DNA of 64,000 bases, taken from contig WHVD01000001.1 of the NCBI GenBank assembly GCA_015178975.1, forward strand, positions 62,001-126,000, in the 5' to 3' direction. The DNA is from Hysterangium stoloniferum. Taxonomy: Eukaryota; Basidiomycota; Agaricomycetes; Hysterangiales; Hysterangiaceae. Shown here piece after piece: positions 1-12,142 of this stretch; position 1 is the stretch's first letter; the number at the start of each line of letters is the position of its first letter. Under the pieces are notes generated by a model. The model was given only the letters and a program-made list of their open reading frames with translations, had not been told where the DNA came from and searched no databases. A program made the position numbers and the translations under genes.

Positions 1-3000
1 GTCCCATTCTCAAAAGCCATGGCACTCACTGAGTCTTTCAGTCCGGGGACGTCCAAAGAAGGATTCGCATCGAAGAAGTGTACAGGCTTCAACGTCAATC
101 GCACTTGTTCAACGGGCATGCTACAAAGATATATCAGTTGAATCCGCTTGATGAAATAAATTTCAACATACACCGGCCAGTCTTCAGGTCTCGGAATGTG
201 ATTGACACCTATAGACGATTCACATTCAGAAAACATCGGCAAAATGGTGACTCCTACAAACATACCCAACGTAAGGAACAAAACAATATCTTCATTCTCA
301 ATGCTCTCCTCCGTCTGCGTCCAACCCTCAACTGAATCTTCAGGCGCATCGGTCGTCTGGGGAACATAGCGACCCGCAGGCCACATCCTACCTCCAAGGC
401 CATCCTCGACATCCTTCACCACCCACAAGCTCTTCGTAGCAAAACCAGCACGACGAACAACCCAAGACCCAGGCGCCGCAAGGAGAGTGCCCGCGAAACC
501 CCTGTAGCCCAGAACGTACCCGGGTGCCTTACCGCTAGCATAGTGTTTGCCTGCACCCGTGTTCACGATGGTCCAACGTCTGTCCTTTTCAAAGTCATAG
601 TCCCTACCGCCTTCCTTTGCGCTGAGCAAGGTACGCTCCTCCACCGTGAATGCGTTCCCTGCCCAGTTCTCCTTCGATCCGGTAGGCGCGTTGGCAAGTG
701 CTACAACGTCGGACTCGACTACACTATTGAGGAGCCCGTCGATCATCGGATCGATACGGACAGAGAACAAGTGCTGGTGGTACTGTGCCCCTATACGTGG
801 GGCAACTTGAGTGGCGAATGGGCCTGAAGGCTCACCTGGAGCGAGCATGTAGACGTTGAGGATGCCCGTAAGCTTGGTTTCAAGCTCAATGCCTCCATCT
901 TGATAGAAGTAATAGTAGAAACAGTATTCTATAACAAAGGGTATTAGCAGGGATGTGACTCAAAAATGGACTGAAAAGATACCATAATTCGCGACAGTAC
1001 ATATCATGCTCACCACGAGCCTACGACTTCGTACAGTATGCGCCCGCCCTCCTTCACGATAGTCAGTGTGTTTCCAGAGTATACCGGCATCCTCTTCGTG
1101 GATGCAAATGGCACGCTTGATTTGCGTGGGATGGCCATCCTGCCCTATGTAAACTCCAGGCTACATACAACCTAATAAGCGCCGAATGATAACGCCGAAT
1201 ACAAGAGCTTACAAGATAATGGATCCTCCCAAGGCAGTCGCAACCAAGTGTCAAGTCGTTCGCCTGTGTTCCGATACCGTATTCACCGACATCGAACGCG
1301 AACTTGCGCGGATGAGGATGTTCGGGAGCCCCGTATGGTACAACCATCTGCAAACTACAATTAGCAGATACCATGTGGAAGTCCGGCATGTTACGTACCT
1401 CCACAAGACTCATCCTATATAACAAGGGCCTCAATACACCGTCATCGTCGTATGTGACAGTGGATATCGCAATGCCTTCCCTGTGGTTAAACGCTGGCGG
1501 CATCATATTCAGTGATAAGAACTATCGTGAAATAGATAAGAAGATCACCAATATGCATCTTCCACTTCTGCCACGTAAGCTCATTTCCGTTCATCTCAAA
1601 TGTTACCCCTTCTGGCTGAAGGACATGCAAGGGCTTAAGTGGTTCTCGGGTACTAGCCTTAACTCCAGGCTGGTTGGCACGTAGATCAGGAAGGTACTCA
1701 TGGGCTACCTCAGGGTATCTGAGTCGAGCACGGCCGGATGCCAAGAGCGCATCTTCAGTCAATGACGGCACAGCTGTCGTAGCGACGGAAAGAGCGGCCT
1801 CTGAAGCCGATTCGGTTTCCTCACCGTCTGTGCAGCCAACACGATGGGGAGGGAAGTCGATATGGATGACTTGAAGCGAATTAGAGTCCAAAACGGGCAT
1901 AAAATCCTACTGGAGTGTTAATACGCATGACACATAAGGAGACAAAAACACGGCATACGAGCGGATGGGCATAGAGATTGCCGTGTTCACTGAATCTAGC
2001 AAACATGATGGCCTGTTGCAGACGCACGTGTTTGGGGAAGCGAGCATCCCAGCCAATAGACCAACCATCCGCATAAATCTGCTCGGGTTTTAAACCTGAT
2101 GTCATACAGTTAGCCATGACTATAGAATCATAAGCAACAAGGTTAACCTATTTCTGCTGCAAGCTTCTGGATCTGAGGATCATTACGAACAGCTAGCTCT
2201 GCTCCCGCCAGTTCCTGAACGCTGATCTGAGGTTGAGTGCCCTCTGGAAGCTTCGTAATCGTTTCCACAATCCAATCCTCTCCTTTGAAGGCCAGAATAA
2301 CATCGTATGCGTCCCTGGATATGATCGGTATAAACGTTTAGACGTTGATAACAAAAATACAAACATACCCAGTGACGAGGTCAATAAACTACACCGAAGT
2401 CTAAGGAAATACAGCAGACAGATATGAAAAGACTCACGTCAAGTTCGGCCTTTCTTATGAGATCTTTATCGAGAACTTCAGGCTTCTCCCCAGTCACAAT
2501 CGGAATGCCTAAATATGCCAAGACGTCACGCTTAGGAGGGTTGGCAGTTGCACAAGTGATGAATTTAACAGCCTTGACATCTGTGTGCTCCGCTACATGC
2601 TTACGAACAACAAGTGAGATAGCATATATCTAGATGTCGCGACACGGCGAGTATGTTTAGTCCTCTAGCATGACAGGCCGCGGGCTTGCGCCATACGACT
2701 AGGAAACCGAGTGTCCCGGCCGGCGTGCTTCGATCGAGTCCGGGATGAAAAGTCCACACATCACAGATCCGACACCAGATTAGCCATTGACGTCAGGATG
2801 AAGGATATCCACCGTTCTATGGATGAACACCGAGCATCCCGCATGTCCTTGACGAACAGGAATTGATTGCAATGATGTGGCGTAATTATCCATAGAGCTA
2901 GACAAGAACACGCAAGCCTTTAGGAAGCACCTGCCGGCCAGACTCACCTCGTCTGAAGTCAAGGGGTCGAGAGGGTGTGCAAAAGGTTTTACCACCTTGG

Positions 3001-3091
3001 TGGAAACCTTCGTAGCAGTGAGCGGTTTGGTATATTCAGAGGTATCGACAACATGAGTTGAGACAGTCGTGGAAGAAGGCACTGGTGTCAT
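1..3091 (-). CDS. Copper amine oxidase (TPQ enzyme), C-terminus cut by window edge
   Basis: Copper-containing amine oxidases turn primary amines into aldehyde, ammonia and hydrogen peroxide using a self-made topaquinone cofactor. The chain was joined by eye across several introns. The N-terminus at 3091 carries [10 protein letters not shown]; then come [52 protein letters not shown] and [11 protein letters not shown], whose Asp is the catalytic base, followed by the [11 protein letters not shown] copper histidines. The topaquinone motif TVANYEY is made by splicing: the precursor Tyr codon is 984-986 and an intron (929-982) cuts the following Glu codon. The third copper His region ([11 protein letters not shown] / [16 protein letters not shown]) is near the left edge, so only a short tail is missing. 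Intron 1 (2630-2947, 318 nt) is far longer than the others. No frameshift seen; all key residues are present. Confidence 0.9.
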
Positions 3092-6000
3092 GGTGTGGTT
3101 CGGTGGTGTTTGGCAAAATCATTCACCAAGATACTCATGAGCTTTATATGTGGACAGATAAGCAGAAATGGTGTCTAAGCGTGATATCTGTCTCGGAAGC
3201 GCCAATGTATCACGTGATACTGGTGTTAATTTGACAATGATCTCCGGTTAGATAAATACGGAGCATGTGTTGACCTGAATTGTCCAGCCCTGAGGCTCGT
3301 ACAAAAACCATGAATTGCGTCCAAAAAAGAGACCTATCGAGATCATTAGACGCACTAAACACTGACCAATACAGTATATTTCAGCAGGTAATAACTCAAG
3401 GGACAGAGCCAGATGGCGTGTGAGATCCATTCTACTTCCAGGCCAAAAGGCCCTACTTGTGGGAAATGGTCAGCTGAGGCTTGCAAGCAGGAGCGGCAGG
3501 GTTATCAATCGCTTCTCGGGTCATCCGACCTCACAGTGCAAATTTGGCACCAATATCCAGATCGGCCAATGAAGACTTTGGGGATTATCCAAACCCTCAA
3601 ACATGATAGGAGTAGAAGAACGAAGCTGATTCAAGGAATTGGACCACACGAAAACCAGGATTAAGCCGCTAAATTCGAGTCGACTTAGGTAAGCGTGACA
3701 GTCCTTGGGAGATAGAATCGCATGCAAAGGGATATTGAACGTAGTTCATTCAAGTGATATAAGATATACGGGATGTCTGGTTACAAGCGAGCGGTTGGAC
3801 TGGAACCAGAGGAGTCCAAGAAAGACTTGTACGCGGTGACCCAGGTAGAGGTGGAGCATCGCAAAATCGAAGTGAACAGCAAAACGTTGATGCGAAAAGA
3901 GCATTCTAACATTGCACGATACTCAGGATAAGCCTTTAAACAAGATTAAGGGGTTTGCCAGAGAGACCCAGATGGTCTCGCATGAGCAGTAATAGTGTGA
4001 CCACCCTGGTCACACGGACAGTCCAAGTATTCGTCTTATGACTGGCTACATTCGGCTCTTGCTTCAATATTCAACCAGCCAGGTGTGATGGTTAACAAGG
4101 GTCACCAAGGGTCGCTAAGAAAACTCTAATTGCTACACTCAGCTGGCCGGTGGATTTCAAGCCATATGGTTGTCTATGTGTGTAGATCGACCCTACGTAT
4201 GCATGAGAGTAAGAGTCCGCTTTTTTCCCATACACACCTACGGTTACGTCACTACGTCATTTTTATGGCATTCGACAGTTATAGCCAATCAATGATGCAG
4301 ACATTTCTATCTCACAGTTTATCAAACAGGATGTGCACGGCCATACGCGGACCCAGAGATCTGAAGCGGAATCGAGAGGCGTCCTGAATGCAATCGAACA
4401 AGCCTTTACATAAATTTAGACTGCGAGCCACGCTTAATATTTGTTACGAGTGGAATAATCTGTGATAGGGGTAAATTTGCAACGGTTATGAAATGAATCC
4501 CTGACGAAAACCAAACTTTCGGAAAAATAATGAGACAAGCAGACCTCGACCTTTCGCAGCTGCAGCTCTCCGATAAACGGGTCTCCATTATGTAAATCAT
4601 ATGCTTCCATTTGAAAGCTAATACTTATCCAATTAATATTCAAGATAACGCTGTGGTTCGTACCACCCTTTGTTGTAACTTGTTACCCGTCGATCCCAAG
4701 GTTCAACGTTCAACCACTATGTGCCGAGTACTCCCATCTTTAAGCTGTGTCATTAATTAAGTAGAGGTGTCAACTATTATCCGAGGCCACTCACAGATAA
4801 AGAAATGTCAACGCAAAGACCATACCCTTCATATATCTATCTTCTTATCAGCACTTCGAACAACTGAAGACCACCTCTCTTACCTTATTGAAAATCAGTA
4901 CTGAAGTGACGTCTACCAGGTAAATGAGAGCAACAATTCTGAACTTACTCCGCCACTCCATATGCACTACAGAACCCCATCCATCTTTATACCTCGGGTA
5001 TACCAGTTATGCTCAAACCTGGTAACAACAACTCCGTACACCAGACTTGATAGCTCTGTCCACTTGTCATCCAGCCGGAAGAGGGGTAGGAACTGACATC
5101 GGAGTGCCGAGTGCCGAGTGCCTAATTACAGCACCTTCATGGCATTTGAGGGCACTTGGATGATGAAGTTGAGCACGCTAATCCAATTAAGTAAATATGC
5201 AGAGAATTAGTAGGTGGAGCTGTAAAAGAAAGGCACCTCAGCGTTAGTTAGTGCCAGTGGAGCAAGTGAGGTGCCAATTAATGAACTAAACCATTGAGAT
5301 GTACTACCGCGGAGTCAGCTGAAGCCGTCAACAGCGGGAAAAAATACATAGAACCAGTGTGAATATTTTGAGCTTTATCCCTGAGACTTGGCATATGCAA
5401 AAAATTCATCTGGGCTGGGAGTCTATCGGTAGAATTTTTCGCAAATTTGAAAGTAGAGTAAACTAGCAATGCGAATTCAGAACGAACTGACTGGGGCTGA
5501 CACACGAAAACGATGATGATAGTAGGAAATATAGACTAATTGCTGCCACGGGAAATGACCTTTGAGACCATGGGGCAGCTTTTCCAACATCGTTTGGATG
5601 ACATTTCCATATGTTCTTGGAGCGGTTATAGGCCCAGGCATGAAAATTAATACATTCGAATGAGCGCTGCAGCCGAGTACGTCCATGCGAATTTACCAGA
5701 CCACCAGATTTAAACCAACATTGAGCCAGATATGCCCTGGCCAAGGGAATCGATGAAACTATCAAGGAATGGGTAGAACCAGTCAATATCATGGGTGTTC
5801 CGCGAGTAACATCACTAGTAGAGAAGCCTTTGCGTATTTTCAATGCCACTGGTCAGTGGTCACCACTACTAAGACCGAGTCCCGAGTCCCGAGAGCCTAC
5901 TCAGAACGCGAATACACTGGCCAAATCATGGTTCATTGATTTCTAAAAATATTGGGAATACTCTCAAACATTCTTATATGGCCAAGAAATTTTGAAAGGG

Positions 6001-7584
6001 GTTGTCTGTCTCGGCACAATTAAAAGTCGAGTCACGAGCCTAGCTGCGGTCATTGTTATATTCGTAGTGCTAATGAGTGTAGAAGATAAAGCGTACGTAA
6101 AGGAGGAATGAATAGGGATGGACTGGGTGTTGGATTTCTGGGATTGGGATAACGATGGATTAGGGCTCGGCCCGGGGTTGCCGCTGTCGGGAATCATGGG
6201 CTATATAAGGTCTATATCCGTTTGCAGGTATTAAGTATTGTTACCTCACAGACAAACGGAAATCCTCTGTCTAGGAACAGCACCAGATAAACTCGACACT
6301 GTGGGGGGCAAAATACTTGTGAGAATCAATCCGAGACAAGTACAAGTCAATATATTCTTAATGATGTGACATAATATTCGATCACTATTTTCTGCGTGGC
6401 AATTCGACATCCCGAACCCTGCTTTATTGACAACACTCTGAAACCCTTATTGGAGTTGGCACGGACTGGGACCCAGGTCAAAAGAACAAAGAAAAGGTAG
6501 TTAGTTGTCGTCCACACCACGATATCCTCCACCACTACCGCGATTGAGTCTTCAGCAAGTGTAAATTATCCCTAACACTATCCGCTTCGTTATTAATCAC
6601 GATGAGACGACTTTGTCCATGTCATGGCTTCATTCCAAGAATACGGCGGTATTCAGTGGAAATTACGGAATCAAGAAGATTTTTTCTCTCATCCCCAATG
6701 CGTGGTATTGTGCAGTATGTCATCTGAGAGACCAAATGCCTCGCCCTTCGATCTCCATGCCCTCAGTCTAGATGCGGACTCGCCGACATGGCGTACAGAA
6801 CATTTATAACGAGGAAGGTAAGACAATAGCATTTCAATGCACACATCATGGGCCAATACATCGTAGAAACAACGGCCTCTCCTCGGCTGGTGTACGGACA
6901 TCAGTGTTCAATACCTCTCTTCACAATTTGGTCCGTGCTCTCGCCTGTGTTCAGGATGAAGAAGTCAACTGGATTCGTACTGCAGGGACGAATTAAGCCG
7001 GATACTATCAGGAGCAACTTGTTTGCGCCATTTGCCGAAACCACTCCTCATCTCAAGTCACTGATTGGTCTGGAGACAAATTATCCAAGAGTTTGTACGT
7101 GAAAAATGGGGTATAAGAGTAATTCACCAAGCAAGGGCTCGATTTCCTGGTGACATATCAGAAGTTCCAATCTCAGAAAAAGGAACTTCGAGTTGTTTAC
7201 ACTGAAGTAACTAAAGGGACGGCCAACTCTCACATGAAATTCCGATCATACAGCCTGTCATGGATCTTTTGATGCGAAAGAATAACCAAATCATGTGCCT
7301 TTACAAGCTCTTCGTATTTGAATGTGAGGCCAAAGGTATGAACCCGGACAATCATGGACCCATAGAGAAAAGATGGTTGGCGGGCATACAAGCGGCTGCG
7401 GAGCACGGGATATTCGCCAGTCTCCGATGACCTGGTTGAAGGGACCACCTGAACACCGACATCAATGATAACGGTTAAAAAAATAGTAAAGAAAGGCTGG
7501 CCAGATTATTGTTTATCATAACATACTGGAATACAATTGGAAGCAAGGGAAGAGAAATGGGTAAGGGGTATAAGGAGAAAAAAA
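3092..7584. other. Intergenic stretch without a recognisable gene
   Basis: I see only short ORFs that look like chance on both strands. Small direct repeats occur at about 5101-5122 (GAGTGCC three times) and 5875-5893 (GAGTCCC-type). A minus-strand ORF at 5463-5849 (128 codons) and another at 7230-7448 (72 codons) have protein-like composition, but I recognise nothing in them and found no clear exon partners. They may be exons of an unrecognised gene or noise. Confidence 0.5.
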
Positions 7585-8148
7585 TCAAAATAATTTTTCT
7601 TGTTCCTGCCAAAGAAAATGATTGAACAGGGTTTGTGGGAGATACGTATACCGCTGCGGTGGCGATAAACTGTAATTATTCTTTAAATCTACAGAAGAAG
7701 GGGGCTCTTTGACTTTGTAAAGGTGGAGGATTTCATACGCAAACTTGGACTCTTCTAGACCTTGATTAAAGTCGGTATTGCCGAGACCCTCTTCATCCTT
7801 GACTTCCCCGCGAACTTTACCTCTGCTAAAGACGCCATGACCGCATTATCTTTGTGGAAAAACATCTGTATCTACCTGATTTCAGCAACATATCTTAAAG
7901 TCTGATCTGGACTAGACACATAGAACCTGAAGTAAGCCGATCATGGTTAGATGTTAAATCTGCTGAACCAGGAAATACGCGTACCACATGCGTTCTATCG
8001 TGTCCGGAATAAGATATTTTCTAAACTCGTGATTTTTCTTTCTAGACACTATATTGTTCATGTGCTCTCCCTTAATTGAGATTATAATATCTGTCTTGAC
8101 GACAGAGGCCTTGGCCTTCGATGGACGCGTTGATGGTGTTTTTGGCAT
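7585..8148 (-). CDS. Small PUA/ASCH-like domain protein (151 aa)
   Basis: Rebuilt from three exons, 7985-8148, 7876-7926 and 7585-7825 (456 nt, 151 codons plus stop), with GT-AG introns of 58 and 50 nt. Only the first exon starts with an ATG; the last two are easily missed. Conserved-looking stretches are DIIISIKGEHMNNI, KKNHEFRKYLIPD, ERMWFYV (formed across intron 1), GLGNTDFNQGL and KFAYEILHLYKVKEP near the C-terminus. I recall this layout from fungal PUA-like/ASCH-type small proteins thought to bind RNA or modified nucleotides; that family call is from memory and function is not established. It is divergent with the cyclophilin gene, the start codons being 184 bp apart, so they likely share a promoter region. 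Confidence 0.7.
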
Positions 8149-8332
8149 CTAACTTAGGTTATATCAGTTAAATAATTCAGTGGTTCTATCAAAAGAAAAC
8201 GCGCACAATTCGTATTCTTAGCAGGCATTTACTAGAAAAGTCTGGCGAAACGTCACGGTGTGACAAAAACCAATCGATACTACTTCAAGCCCCGCTTCTT
8301 GCCTCAAACCTCAAGATTGCTCAAAACTTGGC

Positions 8333-9393
8333 ATGGCACCTGCGCGTCCGATCGTTTTTATGGATATCAATATTGGCGAAACACCCGCTGGACGAATAAA
8401 AATGGAGTTGTTCAGTGATATTGTCCCAAAGTACATCACGGAAATTTGTAGTAGTTGTATTTACCTTTGACGTCTATTTAGGACTGCAGAGAACTTTCGC
8501 CAATTGTGCACGGGAGAATTTCGGTTTGTGGAACTATATTTATAGTATTGCGCTCTCATAAACAAATATTATAACTTCAGTGTCAATTCGCGGCCGCAGG
8601 GTTATAAAAATGCTATATTTCACAGGTAGGTCTCTTATTGTTCCAGTGACAAGGACATAGGCGGCTTATAAGAGTTAATTTTCAGAGTGTGAGAAGTATG
8701 CTTCTTTATTTTATTCTACCTCTGATTTTTTCCTTCAGAGTCAAGGATTTCATGTGTCAAGGCGAGCATTGCCGGTCAGTCTATCCCAGATGTGGCTGAA
8801 TGTTTCTCTTTATTGTGCATAAAAGGCGGTGATTTCCTCAACGGGGATGGAACGGGATCATTCTCTATATACGGTGATAAATTTCCCGTGAGTGTTAATA
8901 GTGCCGAAACAATCAGTCCTGACAAGGATTTAATCAAGGATGAGAACTTTGAAGTAAAGCACGAGACGGCTGGACTATTATCCATGGTCGGTTGGGCTTA
9001 TGTCATTTGCATCGTGATCGATAACTGATCATCCTTAGGCAAATTCGGGGCCGCATACCAATGGTTGTCAAGTGAGCACGTTTCTCACTATTGCACTGTC
9101 CAATGCTGAGGCCTTCTCATTGAGTTTTTCATTACTACACAACCTTGTGACTTCTTAGACGGAAAGCACGTTGTGTTTGGTAAAGTAATTGAGGGAATGA
9201 TCACAGTACGCAAGGTGAGTTTCTTCCTATCCCCTTTCCTCTATCGGTCTAACGTTTCCACAGATTGAAAATGTACCTACGGGGCCGAGTAATCGACCCA
9301 AACTGGCTGTTAAAATCACAGGTAATATTTTCTAGTTCATGTCCTGATATGGTCTTGTTTATATATCTTCCTTCAGAATGTGGCGAGATGTGA
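8333..9393 (+). CDS. PPIH: Cyclophilin H-type peptidyl-prolyl isomerase, ten exons
   Basis: Peptidyl-prolyl cis-trans isomerase of the CypH class, which in other eukaryotes sits in the U4/U6.U5 snRNP. Exons: 8333-8430, 8482-8523, 8581-8625, 8739-8761, 8826-8887, 8939-8986, 9039-9071, 9125-9214, 9264-9321, 9377-9393 (516 nt, 171 aa). Motifs in order: [86 protein letters not shown] and the terminal ITECGEM, diagnostic of CypH. Oddities: intron 4 is GC-AG; intron 5 is 51 nt, stop-free and a multiple of three; the active-site stretch reads [12 protein letters not shown], one residue shorter than the usual FHRVIKDFM; and Phe replaces the usual Trp before LDGKH. Convergent with the hydrolase gene, stops 83 bp apart. 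Confidence 0.88.
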
Positions 9394-9476
9394 GATGGAG
9401 CGAAATGAAGTTCGGTATTACATTGACCAACAAGCGTAAAGATGTATACATATTCATGTAGTCCTAAGCAGCTTTT

Positions 9477-10536
9477 TCAAGCTTTGATAAATTCGGCTAC
9501 TTGCTCCCCCCATTCTTCACCTTCCCCTGAAGATAGGTTGAACTGCACACTGATGTGGTTATGCCCTTTCATGACCTCTTCCCGGATATTGACTATCTCC
9601 TTTGAGCGCAGGGCAGCCTTGAAATTTTCGCTGACTGTGTGAAGCCATTCAGGATCGCGTTCGCTAACTAAAATAAATATTTTGGACGGCAATAGCTGCT
9701 TCAGCTATTCGAAACAATATTCAGTTCTTAGTATGCTTGGCATTGTTCAATTTCATGGAACAATCAGACCTTCTCACTCGTTTTGCTCTTGAGCAACCCG
9801 AGGGGGGTCTTTGGGGCTAGTTCCCCTGGACCGTAATACACCGCAAAGTGTGGAAGAGCCTCAAACGCCGTCCCCATAAGAATCATCCCTTTTAGCGGTG
9901 CGCGTTCGTCCTCCGTCCTTAAAATATCCTCGTTTAAAAAGAGCGTCGCTGTGTGTGTGCCACCGGCGGAATGACCCATAACATAAACCTTATCCTTGTT
10001 TGCGCCATGTTTTGTCGCATCAACCTCAGGGGAAGAAAGCGTGAACTTAATGGCATCTCTGATATCTTCTACAGGGGCAGGATATGTAAATTGTGGCGCA
10101 AGGCGGTAATCGGCAATGGCAGTGAAGATGCCTCGCTGGGCAAAGAAGGCACCAATATTATCCAGTGAGAGTCCTGGTATTACAGTCCTGCTGCCCATTA
10201 CGAAACGGCCGCCATATACAAAAAAAAGAATAGGCGCATCAGATGTTCCTTCTGGGGGATAATAAATGTCAACCTGAGGCAAAAACTGGAGTAAAGTATC
10301 ATGGTGAGCAGGACATGTAATATACGCTTACCTGGTGCCTTTCAGTAGGACCAAAGGTAAATGTCTTCTTTGGCGTTTTGGCAATCTCAGAAATTCGAGC
10401 AGCAAGTAGTGGTATAAATACATCTGCGGCTGTGAGGCATGTTATGGTCAACATGAGGGTTTTATCAACATTCGAGAGGGTGACACTTGCTTGGACTCAT
10501 AATATCAGTATCTTTGAACTGTGCAATGGCCTCCAT
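9477..10536 (-). CDS. Alpha/beta hydrolase (carboxylesterase/lipase type)
   Basis: Predicted serine hydrolase of the HGG/GHSAGG esterase group (alpha/beta-hydrolase-3 or kynurenine-formamidase-like). The oxyanion-hole stretch reads FFVYGGRFVMGSR, with Tyr where many members have His. The nucleophile elbow is VMGHSAGGTH; after a short intron the last exon gives the acid (VSERDPEW) and the base (GHNHIS). An additional motif YRLAPQFTYPAPVEDI is typical of the family. The main exon runs about 9767-10282, the last exon 9477 to about 9712. The exon before holds KTPKKTFTFGPTERH. The first exon, starting at an ATG at 10536, is the least certain because its donor could not be fixed. Substrate unknown; no signal peptide seen. 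Confidence 0.8.
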
Positions 10537-11119
10537 ATAACTTACTGGTCGTAGTTACTGACGGTCAACAAGGAGGAATTTGAGTGCGGACGATATCCTC
10601 TCATAGTTACCATATTTAAATGTCATCCTAAGGATTAGCCAACACCGATCCGACTCGGAGTGGCTGCGCGCAGAATCTCCCTGTGAAAACCCCGGGCATT
10701 TGTAGAGCCATTAGAAGACAATTTTTGGCGCCGAAATATAACAGATTTTTCGTATGTCAAATCAAAAATTACACCCGTCGGACATGTGACGAACGTTGAT
10801 CAGTAAAGTGGTTTAGCCGCTGCGGCAGGTCGTGATCTGGTTTGCTCCCGTTCTTTTTTGGTTGTGGAGGATAGGCGCCAGCTCCGGGGGGGCACTGGAA
10901 TGTTGGTCAAGTATGGATCCTAACACCCCCTCACATATTACTTTGATTTTATCTAAATAAATCAAGTCTGACATCACCAATCTGATATTGATATACTTAG
11001 AAGTTAGGTACCCAAAACCTGACAGTACTGTACATTCAGATTAGTATTAGGACTGGATCTTAATGGTACATATCATTCAGTCCTTTTGCTCTGGCCGCCG
11101 TTCTTGAGTCCACTATCTT
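10537..11119. other. Intergenic, contains a dispersed repeat
   Basis: No coding sequence recognised. Positions about 10796-10905 resemble 55178-55290 (see that entry): both begin with CAGTAAAGTGGTT and share a TTGG.TGTGGAG core. The rest is unremarkable. Confidence 0.5.
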
Positions 11120-11551
11120 TCACTTGGCAAGAACTATGTTGACGTAGCCTACACCTTTACCAATAAAATGTACTTGCGTCTTTGTGTCTTTCATTGCCTC
11201 CACCAACACACCCGTCATGCCACATGTTCCCAGTGGATTCAACTGCTCCCACGCGTCGATAGCAAAGGCACGTAGAGCAGAGCCCGCTCCTGTAGTCCTA
11301 GGCACGCAACTACATGACTTCCCTCCAAACTCATTTCTACCTATCCTACCAGTCCTTTTTTTAATGGCAGAATTGCCCAATCTATACCTCTCGAATGTCG
11401 CTACAATTTCTCGGCTACGTTGAGGATATCTCAATGCATTACTCATTGACTCGAGAGCTGGACGACCAAACAGCAACCTCTTTGAATTGAAACTAGGACA
11501 TATTTCTTCCATAAGACCATACGGCCGTTCTACGATCAACAACCCATACAA
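11120..11551 (-). CDS. Hypothetical ORF, 143 codons
   Basis: An uninterrupted ORF of 143 codons. I recognise no family. It is mixed in composition, has no signal peptide or membrane segment, and contains a basic patch (SAIKKRTGRIGRN). The surrounding DNA gives no clear exon partner or promoter. It could be a genuine small gene, a decayed exon or chance; length alone is the support. Confidence 0.25.
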   Translation of the reverse strand: MYGLLIVERPYGLMEEICPSFNSKRLLFGRPALESMSNALRYPQRSREIVATFERYRLGNSAIKKRTGRIGRNEFGGKSCSCVPRTTGAGSALRAFAIDAWEQLNPLGTCGMTGVLVEAMKDTKTQVHFIGKGVGYVNIVLAK

Positions 11552-11856
11552 CGAGGCCTGTCATCATTAATTCAACAAGCTACTAGAGCTTTGTTTGCGT
11601 CACTTAGCCCACTATTTTACAATCGCCTTTGCAACGATCCAGGAAATTACAAGTTGAAGAAGTGATACCCACCAATCCTCCCTCAGTGACCTCCTTGACA
11701 GTTTCATAACAATGGATCAATCATATCCCGTCAGTGCTGCGGCGAGGAGTGTTGAGAAGAAAACACCATAGCATATGAAGGGGCAGCCCCTGTGTTTGGG
11801 TTCAGCATGTAATCACATCTGTCCACCAATTTCCATCGACGTCAATTCCAACAGTT

Positions 11857-12068
11857 CCCAAGGGCGAGACAAATCGCATGTCAAATCCCCTGTCAAACAA
11901 TGTGAATAATATGAAATAAAGCATGAGAAAAACACCCACGAAACATAGATTACTTCTAAGAAGACCGAAGCATCTCACTATCAACTTGGAGCTGTAATGC
12001 CGAAACGCCATAGAAATATTCACCATGTGTCATCTTGGGTGGGTATTGCAGCTGAGAACCTAGACACG
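11857..12068 (-). pseudogene. Third, decayed fragment of the BTB gene
   Basis: This stretch aligns in direct orientation with 12831-13051 of the neighbouring left BTB copy, covering the exon1/intron/exon2 junction (FDMRFVSPLG is still readable). Many substitutions and small indels interrupt the frame, and the homology stops abruptly at both ends. It is an older partial duplicate lying just outside the inverted repeat. Confidence 0.8.
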
Positions 12069-12142
12069 TATTGTCATTGAGTTCTGATATGGAGACCTAA
12101 ATCATGCATACTCTGAATACCAGGCAAATTACCCGAATACAA

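Noticed and set aside
5463..5849. 128-codon minus-strand ORF
   Set aside because: No recognisable motif, no exon partners and an equally open overlapping frame; not enough to call a gene.
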